64,000 nt of DNA from CBDBCU01 sp965203435 (lineage in GTDB: Bacteria > Chloroflexota > Dehalococcoidia > Lucifugimonadales > UBA3495): the NCBI GenBank assembly GCA_965203435.1, contig CBDBCU010000002.1, positions 558,001-622,000 on the forward strand, written 5' to 3'. The notes beneath the pieces were generated by a model. That model ran no database searches and had not been told where the DNA came from. It saw nothing but the letters and a program-made list of their open reading frames with translations. This document shows positions 23,089 to 30,568 of this stretch, piece by piece. Every line of letters begins with the position of its first letter. Positions within the stretch are counted from its first letter, which is position 1. Position numbers and translations under genes: made by a program.

Positions 23089-25008
23089 ATGAAACAACCC
23101 TTCGTGACCCTTTTTGCCTTGTCTCTGCTGCTGCTGGCCGGAGCCTTTTTCCTGCCGGATCAGCCGCCGCCGGCCGCCGCCAGCAGCCACACCGACCTGG
23201 ATCGCCTGCGCGACCTCTATGTCAAAACCGGCGGCCATACCCACTGGGCGCGCCATTGCAAGGAGCAGTGGGATTATCAGTTCGACGATGAAACCAGCAT
23301 CGTAACCCTGGGCGCGGGCCGGGTTATCGCCCTGCGCCTGGCCGGCTGCGGCCTGATCGGCCCCCTTCCCGGGTCAATGATGGAACTGACCCGCTTGCAG
23401 GTGCTGGATTTGGCCGACAACAACCTCAGCGGCCCTATTCCCAAGGAGATTGGCAATCTGTCCGACCTGGTGCAGCTGGACTTGGCTAATAACCGGCTGG
23501 ACGGCCCGATACCGCCGCATATCGGCAACATCCCCAACCTGGAAATCCTCAATCTGGAAAACAATCAGCTGAGCGGCGAGCTGCCGGCGAAGTTGAACGA
23601 GCTGGTCAATCTGACCGAGCTGCGGCTCAACCGCAACTATCTGCACGGCGAAATCCCCCATTCCTTTGCCAACCTGGCCTTCATTGAAATCCTGCGTTTG
23701 CAGGAAACCAGCCTTTCCCGCCGCACCAATCGGCTGTGGGGCTGCCTGAAAATGTCGCCCGGCGATACTCACACCGGAGTGCCTTACTGTCAGGACGGCC
23801 GCCTGCCGCCGCCTACCCCCACGCCCACGCCACGGCCTACCCCGGTGCGCTTTCCCACACCCACCTACACCCCGGTACCCACCTATACGCCCCGGCCGAC
23901 TTGGACGCCGGTACCCACCTATACGCCCATTCCCACGGCGACGCCGGTGGTTAATCCGGAGGGAAACCTTACCGCCGCCCGCCGGGAAGTGCCGTCCGGG
24001 GAGCCGATAAAACTGACGCTGACGCTGACCGGCCATCCCCGCAGTTGGCGGGCCTTGAATCTGAATCTGTTCGCCCCGTCCGGGGTAATCCTGGCCGGGG
24101 AACATTGTACGCCTAACCTCTGCCATTACCGGGAGGAGTTCCACGCCGGCGGCCGGCCGCATATTCTCGAAATCGTAGCCACGGCCAGCGAGCCGGGGGA
24201 TTTGACTTTCACCGGCGAAGCGGTCTGGTACGATGACGAAAAGGAGGATTCCGATCCTTTTAAGCAGTCTTTCACGACCACGGTCACCGTACTGCCGCCG
24301 GAGGATCCGGTGATTAACCTGCACGCTACCCAGACCCAAGAGGTGCGAGTGGGCGATGAAATATCCCTCACCCTCACCGCGCAAAATCCTTTGAACCGAC
24401 CCAAGATGAACTTGTCCCTCAATCTGGCGGCTCCGCTGGGGTGGTCGCTGAAACAGTTGGATTTTGCCGATTCCTGTTCCACCAATGTGTGCGTCGCCAA
24501 AACTACGGTTGATGCGGGACAAGCCCGGAATATCTCCATCGTTATGGCCCCCAATCAGCCGGGAACCGTCACCGTATACGCCAATGTGGAATGGCATTTC
24601 GCGGATGACCCGATAAACACAAAAAAGGATCCGAAAACCCTGGAGCTAACGGCGGTGCCGGCCCCAACGCCGACTCCGGCGCCTACGCCCACGCCGTCTC
24701 CGGTACCCACGCCGCCGCCGGCCGCGCCCGTGCCGGATCCGGCGCCGGCCGATACCCCGCCGCCGGCTCTTACGGCAACCGCAACACCTACCCCAATCCC
24801 CGCGCCCCCGGCTACTACTGCACCGGCCGCGCCGCCCGCCGATTCTCCCGGCGGCGGCAGTGGCTGCAATATCGACCAGGATGGAAGTCCCTCTAACGGC
24901 GGCGGCGATTTGACTTTGCTGGGCCTGACCATCCTGGGGCTGATGGGCTGGGGCGGATACCGCCGGCGTAAATCCGGCCCCGGCCCGGTTGACAATCCCG
25001 GAACCTAG
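23089..25008 (+). CDS. large LRR surface protein with Pro/Thr-rich linkers and C-terminal sorting signal
   Basis: The 639-residue protein has a signal peptide and an N-terminal cap (LDRLRDLYVKTGG). About five plant-type leucine-rich repeats follow (LxVLDLADNNLSGPIPKEIG type, residues 75-205) with a Cys-containing cap. After a TPTPxPTP linker (about 245-285) come two beta-sandwich domains (290-520), a second Pro/Thr/Ala linker and a tail. The tail reads SGCNIDQDG, then a hydrophobic LLGLTILGLMGWGGY, then RRRKSG. The GC-N plus helix plus Arg tail is a CTERM-type sorting signal. It lies 81 bp after the 21766 gene, probably co-expressed. Confidence 0.8.
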   Translation: MKQPFVTLFALSLLLLAGAFFLPDQPPPAAASSHTDLDRLRDLYVKTGGHTHWARHCKEQWDYQFDDETSIVTLGAGRVIALRLAGCGLIGPLPGSMMELTRLQVLDLADNNLSGPIPKEIGNLSDLVQLDLANNRLDGPIPPHIGNIPNLEILNLENNQLSGELPAKLNELVNLTELRLNRNYLHGEIPHSFANLAFIEILRLQETSLSRRTNRLWGCLKMSPGDTHTGVPYCQDGRLPPPTPTPTPRPTPVRFPTPTYTPVPTYTPRPTWTPVPTYTPIPTATPVVNPEGNLTAARREVPSGEPIKLTLTLTGHPRSWRALNLNLFAPSGVILAGEHCTPNLCHYREEFHAGGRPHILEIVATASEPGDLTFTGEAVWYDDEKEDSDPFKQSFTTTVTVLPPEDPVINLHATQTQEVRVGDEISLTLTAQNPLNRPKMNLSLNLAAPLGWSLKQLDFADSCSTNVCVAKTTVDAGQARNISIVMAPNQPGTVTVYANVEWHFADDPINTKKDPKTLELTAVPAPTPTPAPTPTPSPVPTPPPAAPVPDPAPADTPPPALTATATPTPIPAPPATTAPAAPPADSPGGGSGCNIDQDGSPSNGGGDLTLLGLTILGLMGWGGYRRRKSGPGPVDNPGT

Positions 25009-25081
25009 ACTATAATCCGGGCAGCGGACACAGCGGGGCCGGCAGATCATTCATTAGCGCCGGCAAGGCAGGGATTAGCGT

Positions 25082-25600
25082 ATGACGCAGCAGCAGGAAG
25101 CCCAACTCCGCCCGGACATTGTGCTGGGCGAACTGAAAAAGAACGGCGTTACCCATGTGGTCTGGCTGCCGGACAGCGAAACCAACTGGCTCTATCTGCT
25201 GATGCAGGAGGAGCCGTCGCTGGACTTGATTGCGGTCAGCCGGGAGGGGCAAGCCTTTTCCACGGCCGCCGGCCTGACCGTGGGCGGAAAAAAGCCGGTC
25301 ATCCTGATTCAGAACACCGGGATGATGGAATCCGGCGATTCCCTGCGCGGCTGGGGGCTGAGCCTGAACATTCCAGTGGTGATGCTGGTGGGCTATCGGG
25401 GCTGGACGCGGCACGGCGTCAATACCGATACCGCCGCCACTTACACCGAGCGGTTTCTCAATGCCTTTGGCATTAACTATTACCTGGTGGAAAATGGCGA
25501 GGATGCCCCCCGCATTTCCATAGCCTTTGAGGAGGCAGCCCGCACCCGCCGCCCGGTAGCCGTGCTGGTGGGCGACGAGTACCACGGCTTTAACCGGTAG
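25082..25600 (+). CDS. TPP-dependent decarboxylase, alpha (PYR-domain) subunit, sulfopyruvate-decarboxylase-like
   Basis: The 172-residue protein corresponds to the N-terminal pyrimidine-binding domain of TPP decarboxylases as a separate chain, like ComD of sulfopyruvate decarboxylase or the first half of phosphonopyruvate decarboxylase. Visible features are GVTHVVWLPDSETNW, the catalytic Glu in AVSREGQAFSTAAGL, and LIQNTGMMESGDSLRGW. The matching PP-domain subunit is encoded at 25976, separated by 375 bp of R1 and R4 repeats, which is unusual for such pairs. The substrate (a 2-oxo acid with sulfonate, phosphonate or other group) is not determined. Confidence 0.82.
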   Translation: MTQQQEAQLRPDIVLGELKKNGVTHVVWLPDSETNWLYLLMQEEPSLDLIAVSREGQAFSTAAGLTVGGKKPVILIQNTGMMESGDSLRGWGLSLNIPVVMLVGYRGWTRHGVNTDTAATYTERFLNAFGINYYLVENGEDAPRISIAFEEAARTRRPVAVLVGDEYHGFNR

Positions 25601-25660
25601 GGTTGGGGAAACCGTCATCCCCACGGCTATATGGAAACCGTCGTACCTACGGCTATAGAA

Positions 25661-25940
25661 ACCGTCATTCCCACTTGCGCGGGAATGACGGTAGAAAGGC
25701 GCGGGAACGATGGTAGGAGGCCGCGACCGTCATTCCCGCGTAAGCGGGAATCCCGGACGGTATTAAAAGACAATCCGGTTGCCCGCCGCACTGCGCGGGA
25801 TTCCCGCTTACGCGGGAATGACGGTTAGGGTGAGGCGGGCAATCTACCATGTCATTCCGAGCGTAGCCGAGGAATCTAAAAGTCTTGTAAGGAGTCAAGG
25901 GCGGGCATTTCAGATTCCTCGGCTACGCTCGGAATGACAT
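25661..25940. repeat. R1 elements followed by an R4 inverted pair
   Basis: A tight R1 palindrome lies at 25661-25692, a full R1 at 25726-25825, and an R4 pair (ATGTCATTCCGAGCGTAGCC and its reverse) at 25849-25940. Together they fill the space between the two decarboxylase subunit genes. Confidence 0.88.
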
Positions 25941-25975
25941 AGCAGAAAAGACGCAGACTTAAAGCGAGGCAGCAA

Positions 25976-26566
25976 ATGATTAACACGGCGGATTTGCTCC
26001 AGGTATTCAGCCCGTATCGCGGCGATGCCATTGTCATCCCCGGCCGGGGCGGGCGGCATTGGACGCAGCTCAGCGACCAGCCCAACCGGGATTTGCCGGT
26101 GGGCGATCCGGCTATGGGCGGCCACGCCTCCTTTGCCTTGGGCGTGGCCCTGTCCCTGCCGGGGGAGCGGGTGGTGCTGTTCGATTCCGAGGGGGATGTG
26201 CTGATGAACCTGGGCGCCCTGCCGACCATTGCGGAAAAGGCCCCGGCCAACCTGTACCACTTTATGCTGGATAACGAGTGCTACGCCACCACCGGCGGCC
26301 AGCCCGTGCCTAACGCCAAAAACATCGCCTACGAAGTCATCGCCCAAGGCTCCGGCTACCCGGCCGCCTATGCCTTTGACAATCTGGAGGATTTTGCCAG
26401 CCATATTGAGGAAATCCTGAATCAGCCGGGGCCGGTATTCGTCGCCCTGAAAGTCCACCCGGAAATTGAGAACGAACCCATCGGCAGCCGGGTACGCTGG
26501 CAAACCCGCTCCCGCACCCAGGTAATTGACGACCTGAAAGCGGAATTGGGCATAGCGGGGGTGTAG
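25976..26566 (+). CDS. TPP-dependent decarboxylase, beta (PP-domain) subunit, sulfopyruvate-decarboxylase-like
   Basis: The 196-residue protein is the diphosphate-binding half: GDPAMGGHASFALGVALSLP, then the TPP/Mg motif region VVLFDSEGDVLMNLGALPTI, then FMLDNECYATTGGQPVPN. The usual GDG of the TPP motif reads SEGD here, so Mg binding may use a shifted acidic residue. It should pair with the 25082 product to form the active site. The ribosome binding site is weak (GCGAGG). The C-terminal 30 residues add a charged tail (RWQTRSRTQVIDDLKAELG). Confidence 0.8.
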   Translation: MINTADLLQVFSPYRGDAIVIPGRGGRHWTQLSDQPNRDLPVGDPAMGGHASFALGVALSLPGERVVLFDSEGDVLMNLGALPTIAEKAPANLYHFMLDNECYATTGGQPVPNAKNIAYEVIAQGSGYPAAYAFDNLEDFASHIEEILNQPGPVFVALKVHPEIENEPIGSRVRWQTRSRTQVIDDLKAELGIAGV

Positions 26567-26636
26567 GGAAAATCCGGACCGGCGGCCGGGCGGGCGGGGG
26601 CAAACTACCGTCATTCCGGCATCTCCTACCGTCATT

Positions 26637-26816
26637 GGTATGTTGTAATAGTCGGGAGAACCGGCGGATTAGCCGGATATGGGCGCGGGGGCGGCGCCGA
26701 CCGTCATTGGGCGGCTCCGGGACTTTGTCCGGAGGGCGTCGTGCGGGAGTAGGGCAACCCCCACGCCTCAGCAGTTGACCGCTCCGAACGGATGATAGGG
26801 GGCTAAACCCCGGATT
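26637..26816 (+). ncRNA. bridge-RNA-like unit A (5' non-coding region of the IS110 element)
   Basis: Starts GGTATGTTGTAATAGTCGGG. An internal loop carries GACCGTCATT (26699-26708), then a hairpin CTCCGG...CCGGAG (26715-26734), then UGCGGGA (26742-26748) on the other strand, closed by a GGCGCC/GGCGUC stem. The first strand equals the left flank of the insertion; the second is complementary, with one G-U, to TCCCGCG of the right flank. The unit stops at CCCCGGATT, where unit B begins. Confidence 0.6.
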
Positions 26817-27115
26817 GGTATGTTGTAATAGTCGGGAGAACCGGCGGATTAGCCGGATAGGGGCGCGGGGGCGGTGCCGACCGTCCTTGGGCGGCTCCGG
26901 GAACTTATCCGGAGGGCGCCGTGCGGGAGTAGGGCAACCTCCACGCCTCAAGGATTGACCTTGAGCAGTTCACCCTGCACAGCGTTCCCCTGAGCAACCT
27001 CCACGCCTCAAGGATTGACCGCTCCGAACGGATGATAGGGGCCAGAACCCCGGATTTGCCAGTGGGGAGGGTCAACTCACCCGATTATTCCAGATCAAAC
27101 CAAGGATGTCAAACT
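26817..27115 (+). ncRNA. bridge-RNA-like unit B, directly upstream of the transposase
   Basis: Same layout as unit A, but the left guide reads GACCGTCCTT (26879-26888) and the closing stem is GGUGCC/GGCGCC, so pairing is kept by wobble. The hairpin loop also differs (GAACTTAT). A 60-bp insertion flanked by CCTCCACGCCTCAAGGATTG repeats lies at 26938-27020. TTGACC near 27016 can pair with GGTCAA at 27070. ACGGAT (27028-27033) matches ACGGAT near the right end of the element (28105-28110). Confidence 0.6.
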
Positions 27116-28069
27116 ATGGCGGAACAAAGCAAAGTAGTGGCCGGAGGGGATGTGGGCAAAGCCACCCTAGTGGCGGCCCTCCGCACGGGCGCGGTTCAGG
27201 AGTTCGCCAACAGCCCGGCCGGCCGCCAGCAGCTGCTGGCCTGGCTGGAACAGCGGAAAGTGGCCCTGGTCGTCTGCGAGCCCTCCGGGGGCTACGAGAA
27301 GGGCTTGGTGCGCGGCTTGCAGCGGGCGTCGCGGGCGGTGAGCCTGGTCGCGCCGGGCCGGGCCCGGGCCTATGCCAAGGCTATGGGGCAGGAGGCCAAG
27401 ACCGACCCGTTGGACGCCTGCCTGTTGGCCCGCTACGGGGAAAAGCTGGAGCCGGAGCCGGCTCCGGAACCGGAGCCGGAGCGGGAAACGGTCAAGGAAC
27501 TGCTGGCCCGTCGCCAGCAGCTGGTGGACGAGCGGGTGCGGGAACGCAATCGCCTGGAGCAGGAGAAATCCTTTGCGGTAGAGGATTCCCTGTTCCGCCA
27601 CTTGGAATGGCTGGAGCGGGAGATTGAGCAGCTGGATCGGCAGTATAAGGAACTGCTGGAAAGCAGCCAATCCTTGGCCCCGGCGGCGCAGCTGTATTGC
27701 AGCGTCCGCGGGGTCGGGATGCAGACCGCCGCTACTCTGCTGGCCTGGCTGCCGGAACTGGGCCGAGGGGACGGCAAGGACCTGACCGCCTTAGCCGGCT
27801 TGGCTCCCTGGCCTAAGGACAGCGGGAAACAGCAGGGCTATCGGGCCATCAAGGGCGGTCGGGCGGTGGTGCGGCGGGCCTTGTATCTGGCGGCTATGAC
27901 CGCCCTGCGGCGGAAGGACAACGACCTGAGCCGCTTCTATTATAGCCTGCGGGAACGGGGCAAGCCGGGCAAAGTGGCGATGGTGGCGGCTATGTGGAAG
28001 TTGCTGCTGCATCTGCACGCCATCGCCCGGCGGGGGACGCCCTGGACGCCGCAGGTCGGCCCGAATTAG
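27116..28069 (+). CDS. IS110-family DEDD transposase
   Basis: With ATG 27116 (product MAEQSKVVAGGDVGK) the recombinase has 317 residues. The RuvC-like DEDD residues are Asp12, Glu55 (VVCEPSGGYE), Asp97 and Asp100 (AKTDPLDACLLARYG). A coiled-coil middle includes an acidic-proline stretch (PEPAPEPEPE). The C-terminal Tnp20 domain has GVGMQTAATLLAWLPELG, LAGLAPWPKDSGK with the likely catalytic Ser, and GGRAVVRRALYLAAM. Such enzymes use a bridge RNA to pair donor and target. The upstream frame to 27032 lies in the non-coding unit and is not used. The first motif reads GGDVGK here and GVDVGK in the remnant at 35258. Confidence 0.93.
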   Translation: MAEQSKVVAGGDVGKATLVAALRTGAVQEFANSPAGRQQLLAWLEQRKVALVVCEPSGGYEKGLVRGLQRASRAVSLVAPGRARAYAKAMGQEAKTDPLDACLLARYGEKLEPEPAPEPEPERETVKELLARRQQLVDERVRERNRLEQEKSFAVEDSLFRHLEWLEREIEQLDRQYKELLESSQSLAPAAQLYCSVRGVGMQTAATLLAWLPELGRGDGKDLTALAGLAPWPKDSGKQQGYRAIKGGRAVVRRALYLAAMTALRRKDNDLSRFYYSLRERGKPGKVAMVAAMWKLLLHLHAIARRGTPWTPQVGPN

Positions 28070-28113
28070 GCCGTCAATTTCCTGAAAACCCCTTGACGGT
28101 CAACACGGATACT

Positions 28114-28205
28114 CCCGCGTAAGCGAGAATCCGGCGGCGGTTGGACGGCAAAGGGCTGGTCTTTTCAGTACCGTTCGGGATTCCCGCTTACGCGGGAATG
28201 ACGGT
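28114..28205. repeat. right portion of the R1 element split by IS110
   Basis: CCCGCGTAAGCGAGAATCC starts exactly at the IS right end and the inverted R1 end finishes at 28205. With ACCGTCATT at 26628-26636 it makes a normal 101-bp R1. Confidence 0.85.
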
Positions 28206-28248
28206 GGCCGGTTCGTCAAGTATAGACAATTGCCCTTTCCCCGCCCAT

Positions 28249-28626
28249 CTACCCGGCCAGTTCCTCGGCCAGGGCAATGTAATCGGCTATGCCGCGCACC
28301 AAGTCGGGAATGTCGTCCACATAGACGCCGCCATAGAACGCCTCGCTGTGCAGATAGTAAGCCGCCTGCGCCAGATGGACATTCAACTCTTGCCACTTTC
28401 CCCCGCGCTGGTGGGCCAGGGCGCGGATGCCGGCGCTAAAGTTAGGGGTGCGCGGCTGCTCCTCCCCATTGACTTCCAGCAGCAGGGCTTGGGAGGCGTT
28501 GCGGGCGGCCAGCCAACCCTTTTCCGCCGCATCCCGCCAATCCCCGGCGGCCAGCAACCGCTCCCCGGCCGCCTGCATTGCGCGGGCATCCTGCATCAGA
28601 CCCGCGGCATCGGCGTTTTTCAGCAT
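28249..28626 (-). CDS. PaREP1/HEPN-like protein, 125 aa
   Basis: The helical protein has the pattern of PaREP1/HEPN-like bundles: AAGERLLAAGDWRDAAEKGWLAA-type helices, then a variable middle and HLAQAAYYLHSEAFYGG. It is the last of four minus-strand genes spaced 91, 65 and 34 bp apart (methyltransferase, GIY-YIG nuclease, coiled-coil protein, this gene), so probably one operon. HEPN proteins in such settings are often RNases or antitoxin partners; the catalytic RxxxxH motif is not obvious here. Relatives are at 3602 and 38178. Confidence 0.65.
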   Translation of the reverse strand: MLKNADAAGLMQDARAMQAAGERLLAAGDWRDAAEKGWLAARNASQALLLEVNGEEQPRTPNFSAGIRALAHQRGGKWQELNVHLAQAAYYLHSEAFYGGVYVDDIPDLVRGIADYIALAEELAG

Positions 28627-28660
28627 AGTTCCCCCTACGACGACGGCCGGTTTTGCCGGG

Positions 28661-29617
28661 TCAGTCTTTCATCTTGACCCAGCGGACTTTTCCCCAATCC
28701 AGGTTGAATTCATAGCGGTCGCCATAAACCACGGCGTGAGTGGGGTGGCGCAAGGCTTGCCGCAACAGGTCGGCATTGCGCTGGGCCCGGTCGATGTCGT
28801 GCTGCTGGATGGTCCAGGAAATTTCCACGGCGCAGAGGAAAGTCTGCTCGTCGTCATCCGTTCCTTGAAAGACCAGGTCGGCAGCGACGAAGCTGTCGCG
28901 CTCGCTGCGATTCAGTCCCAAGTCCCGGGCGATGACAAGCAATTGCTCGGTGGGTAACGGTTGCGGGTTCCACAAGTCCAAGCGGGAGCTGATGACGGCG
29001 CTGGTAGCTCCCGATTTGAACTCGGCCATTCTGCCCTTGATTTTGCTGTTGTCTCCCTCCATACGGTTCATCCGAGCCGTATGATTTTCGGTAATGCGGC
29101 GCAACTCGACCAGCTGCCGGGTGTTTTCCTCAGCAGTTTGCCGCAACTCTTTGAGCTGGGCGGTCTGATCAGCCAGCTGCCGGGTATGCTCCTCGGCGGT
29201 TTGCCGCAACTCGACAAATTGCCGGGTATGCTCCTCCAGTTGCCGGGTATGCTCCTCGGCGGTTTGTCGCAACGCCACTATCTGCCGGGTGTTTTCCTCG
29301 GCGATTTGGCGCAACTCGACAAACTGACGGGTATGCCCCTCCAACTGCCGGGTATGCTCCTCGGCGGTTTGCCGCAGGGCTACCACCTGCCGGGTGTTTT
29401 CCTCGGCGATTTGCCGCAGCTCTTTGAGCTGGGCGGTCTGCTCTACCAACTGCCGGGTGTGTTCCTCGGCGGTTTGACGCAGGGCTACCAGCTGCTGCGG
29501 CATCGCCAGCAGTTCGGCGCTCAACATCCGGCTGCGGAGAGCCTCATTCCACTGGGGCTGCTCCTCCAGGATGCGGTACAAATCCGCTATGTTCCGGATT
29601 TCGGCGGGCGTGGTCAT
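28661..29617 (-). CDS. coiled-coil protein with a C-terminal nuclease-like domain
   Basis: With ATG 29617 the protein has 318 residues. Residues about 40-190 are tandem 14-residue coiled-coil units with consensus ELRQTAEEHTRQL, also obvious in the DNA. A C-terminal domain (about 205-318) follows with AADLVFQGTDDDE, FLCAVEISWTI and DRAQRNADLLRQAL. The Asp and Glu before a strand resemble PD-(D/E)XK-type folds like those in cyanobacterial DUF3782-type proteins, but Lys is replaced by Ser in EIS. The TTG at 29638 is a possible earlier start. It is third gene of the candidate defence operon and recalls the coiled-coil genes at 37378, 38900 and 42146. Confidence 0.65.
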   Translation of the reverse strand: MTTPAEIRNIADLYRILEEQPQWNEALRSRMLSAELLAMPQQLVALRQTAEEHTRQLVEQTAQLKELRQIAEENTRQVVALRQTAEEHTRQLEGHTRQFVELRQIAEENTRQIVALRQTAEEHTRQLEEHTRQFVELRQTAEEHTRQLADQTAQLKELRQTAEENTRQLVELRRITENHTARMNRMEGDNSKIKGRMAEFKSGATSAVISSRLDLWNPQPLPTEQLLVIARDLGLNRSERDSFVAADLVFQGTDDDEQTFLCAVEISWTIQQHDIDRAQRNADLLRQALRHPTHAVVYGDRYEFNLDWGKVRWVKMKD

Positions 29618-29682
29618 CAGTTGCTTTCCCGGTTTCAAGGTTGCGGTGCCAGGACGAGGCCGGCCGCTAAGGGATGGACGCC

Positions 29683-30477
29683 CTACGCCGGGCGACCGAA
29701 TTGACGATACAGGGTCCCCATATAGCTACCCCGCTGGTTATTGAAAGGAGGCCCCAAGGTTTCAATCAACACCGCTTCCATCAAAGCGGTTACTACTTCC
29801 GGGGTTGCGTCGTCGACGACATCCACCATATCCCCGCTTACTTCGTCAACCCGACGGATGCCGAACCAGGAAAACCGTTCCCACTTGTTCGACCAGCTTT
29901 GCCGTTGGTGATGGTGTTGCAGACGCTGAAAAAGGCCGTTTTCCTGGGCGGCGGTTTTGCCCACGTACACTACCGACTGCCAGTTGTGCAACAGGTACAC
30001 GCCCTGCTGGTTAGCGAAATTTATGAGGTGGGCGGGATCAGGGCTGATGTCGTAGCCCCAGATGCGATGCCGGTCCCAATCCACCTTATCCCGTTCCCAA
30101 AAGAGACCGTAGGCGGCCACGGAGAGGCGCTGCGTGGCATCGGTGACGTCGAGCTCATCCTCGAGTTCCGCTGCGTCCTCGGGAGTGTGCGGCAACAGCT
30201 CCGGTGCCGGTTCTACCGCAACCGCCGTATCCCGCAGCCAGTAAATGCCCGGCCCCGTCTTGATAATTTCCTTTCCCGAGAGGCCCGGCGGGGTCAGCCG
30301 GCCCGAGCGCATCTTGGATATTTCACCGGCTACGGTGAAATGCGGCGTCAAGCCCGCCGTGGCTTTCAGCCCCCGGGACAATATGAGCTCGGCGATTTCG
30401 TCGCAGTGGATCGGACGGTTCACCTCAGCCATTATCCGGAGCGTCGCGTCAGACCAATTGATTTCCGGCGTGGTCAT
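29683..30477 (-). CDS. HARE-HTH / GIY-YIG nuclease fusion protein
   Basis: ATG 30477 is chosen because AAGGGGATT lies just upstream; the product has 264 residues. The N-terminal winged helix of HARE-HTH type reads WSDATLRIMAEVNRPIHCDE, GLTPHFTVAGEISKM and GPGIYWL (about 8-85). The C-terminal GIY-YIG domain has GVYLLHNWQSVVYVGKT, the Arg in LFQRLQHHH and the Glu/Asn in LIETLGPPFNNQ (about 155-260). HARE-HTH domains are found in restriction enzymes and may sense modified DNA. The gene lies 91 bp after a DNA methyltransferase gene, so a restriction role is likely. Confidence 0.82.
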   Translation of the reverse strand: MTTPEINWSDATLRIMAEVNRPIHCDEIAELILSRGLKATAGLTPHFTVAGEISKMRSGRLTPPGLSGKEIIKTGPGIYWLRDTAVAVEPAPELLPHTPEDAAELEDELDVTDATQRLSVAAYGLFWERDKVDWDRHRIWGYDISPDPAHLINFANQQGVYLLHNWQSVVYVGKTAAQENGLFQRLQHHHQRQSWSNKWERFSWFGIRRVDEVSGDMVDVVDDATPEVVTALMEAVLIETLGPPFNNQRGSYMGTLYRQFGRPA

Positions 30478-30568
30478 AATCCCCTTCCCAATAGCGGATT
30501 GCGGATGATTTGCTATTTTAACCCGGCAATCGGGAAAAGGCAAGCGGCAATAATCATAGTAACTTGCC

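Larger units (their letters stand above)
26637..28113 (+). mobile_element. IS110-family element inserted in an R1 repeat
   Basis: The element carries one DEDD transposase (27116-28069) and a long upstream non-coding region with two tandem units. Left flank: ACCGTCATT (26628-26636) directly followed by GGTATGTTG. Right flank: CCCGCGTAAGCG from 28114. Joining the flanks rebuilds a standard R1 of 101 bp (26628-26636 plus 28114-28205), which fixes both ends. No target duplication is seen, as expected for IS110. A related palindromic remnant is at 35011-35746. Confidence 0.85.

Noticed and set aside
26628..26820. Unit A of the IS110 region as a separate small mobile element
   Set aside because: Left flank at 26636 and right flank at 28114 rebuild one R1, so A and B belong to one insertion; a separate event inside cannot be excluded but is not needed.
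27032..27115. Longer IS110 transposase start at 27032
   Set aside because: The 28 extra codons overlap the guide-RNA-like unit, and the remnant at 35258 starts at the same MAEQSK as 27116.
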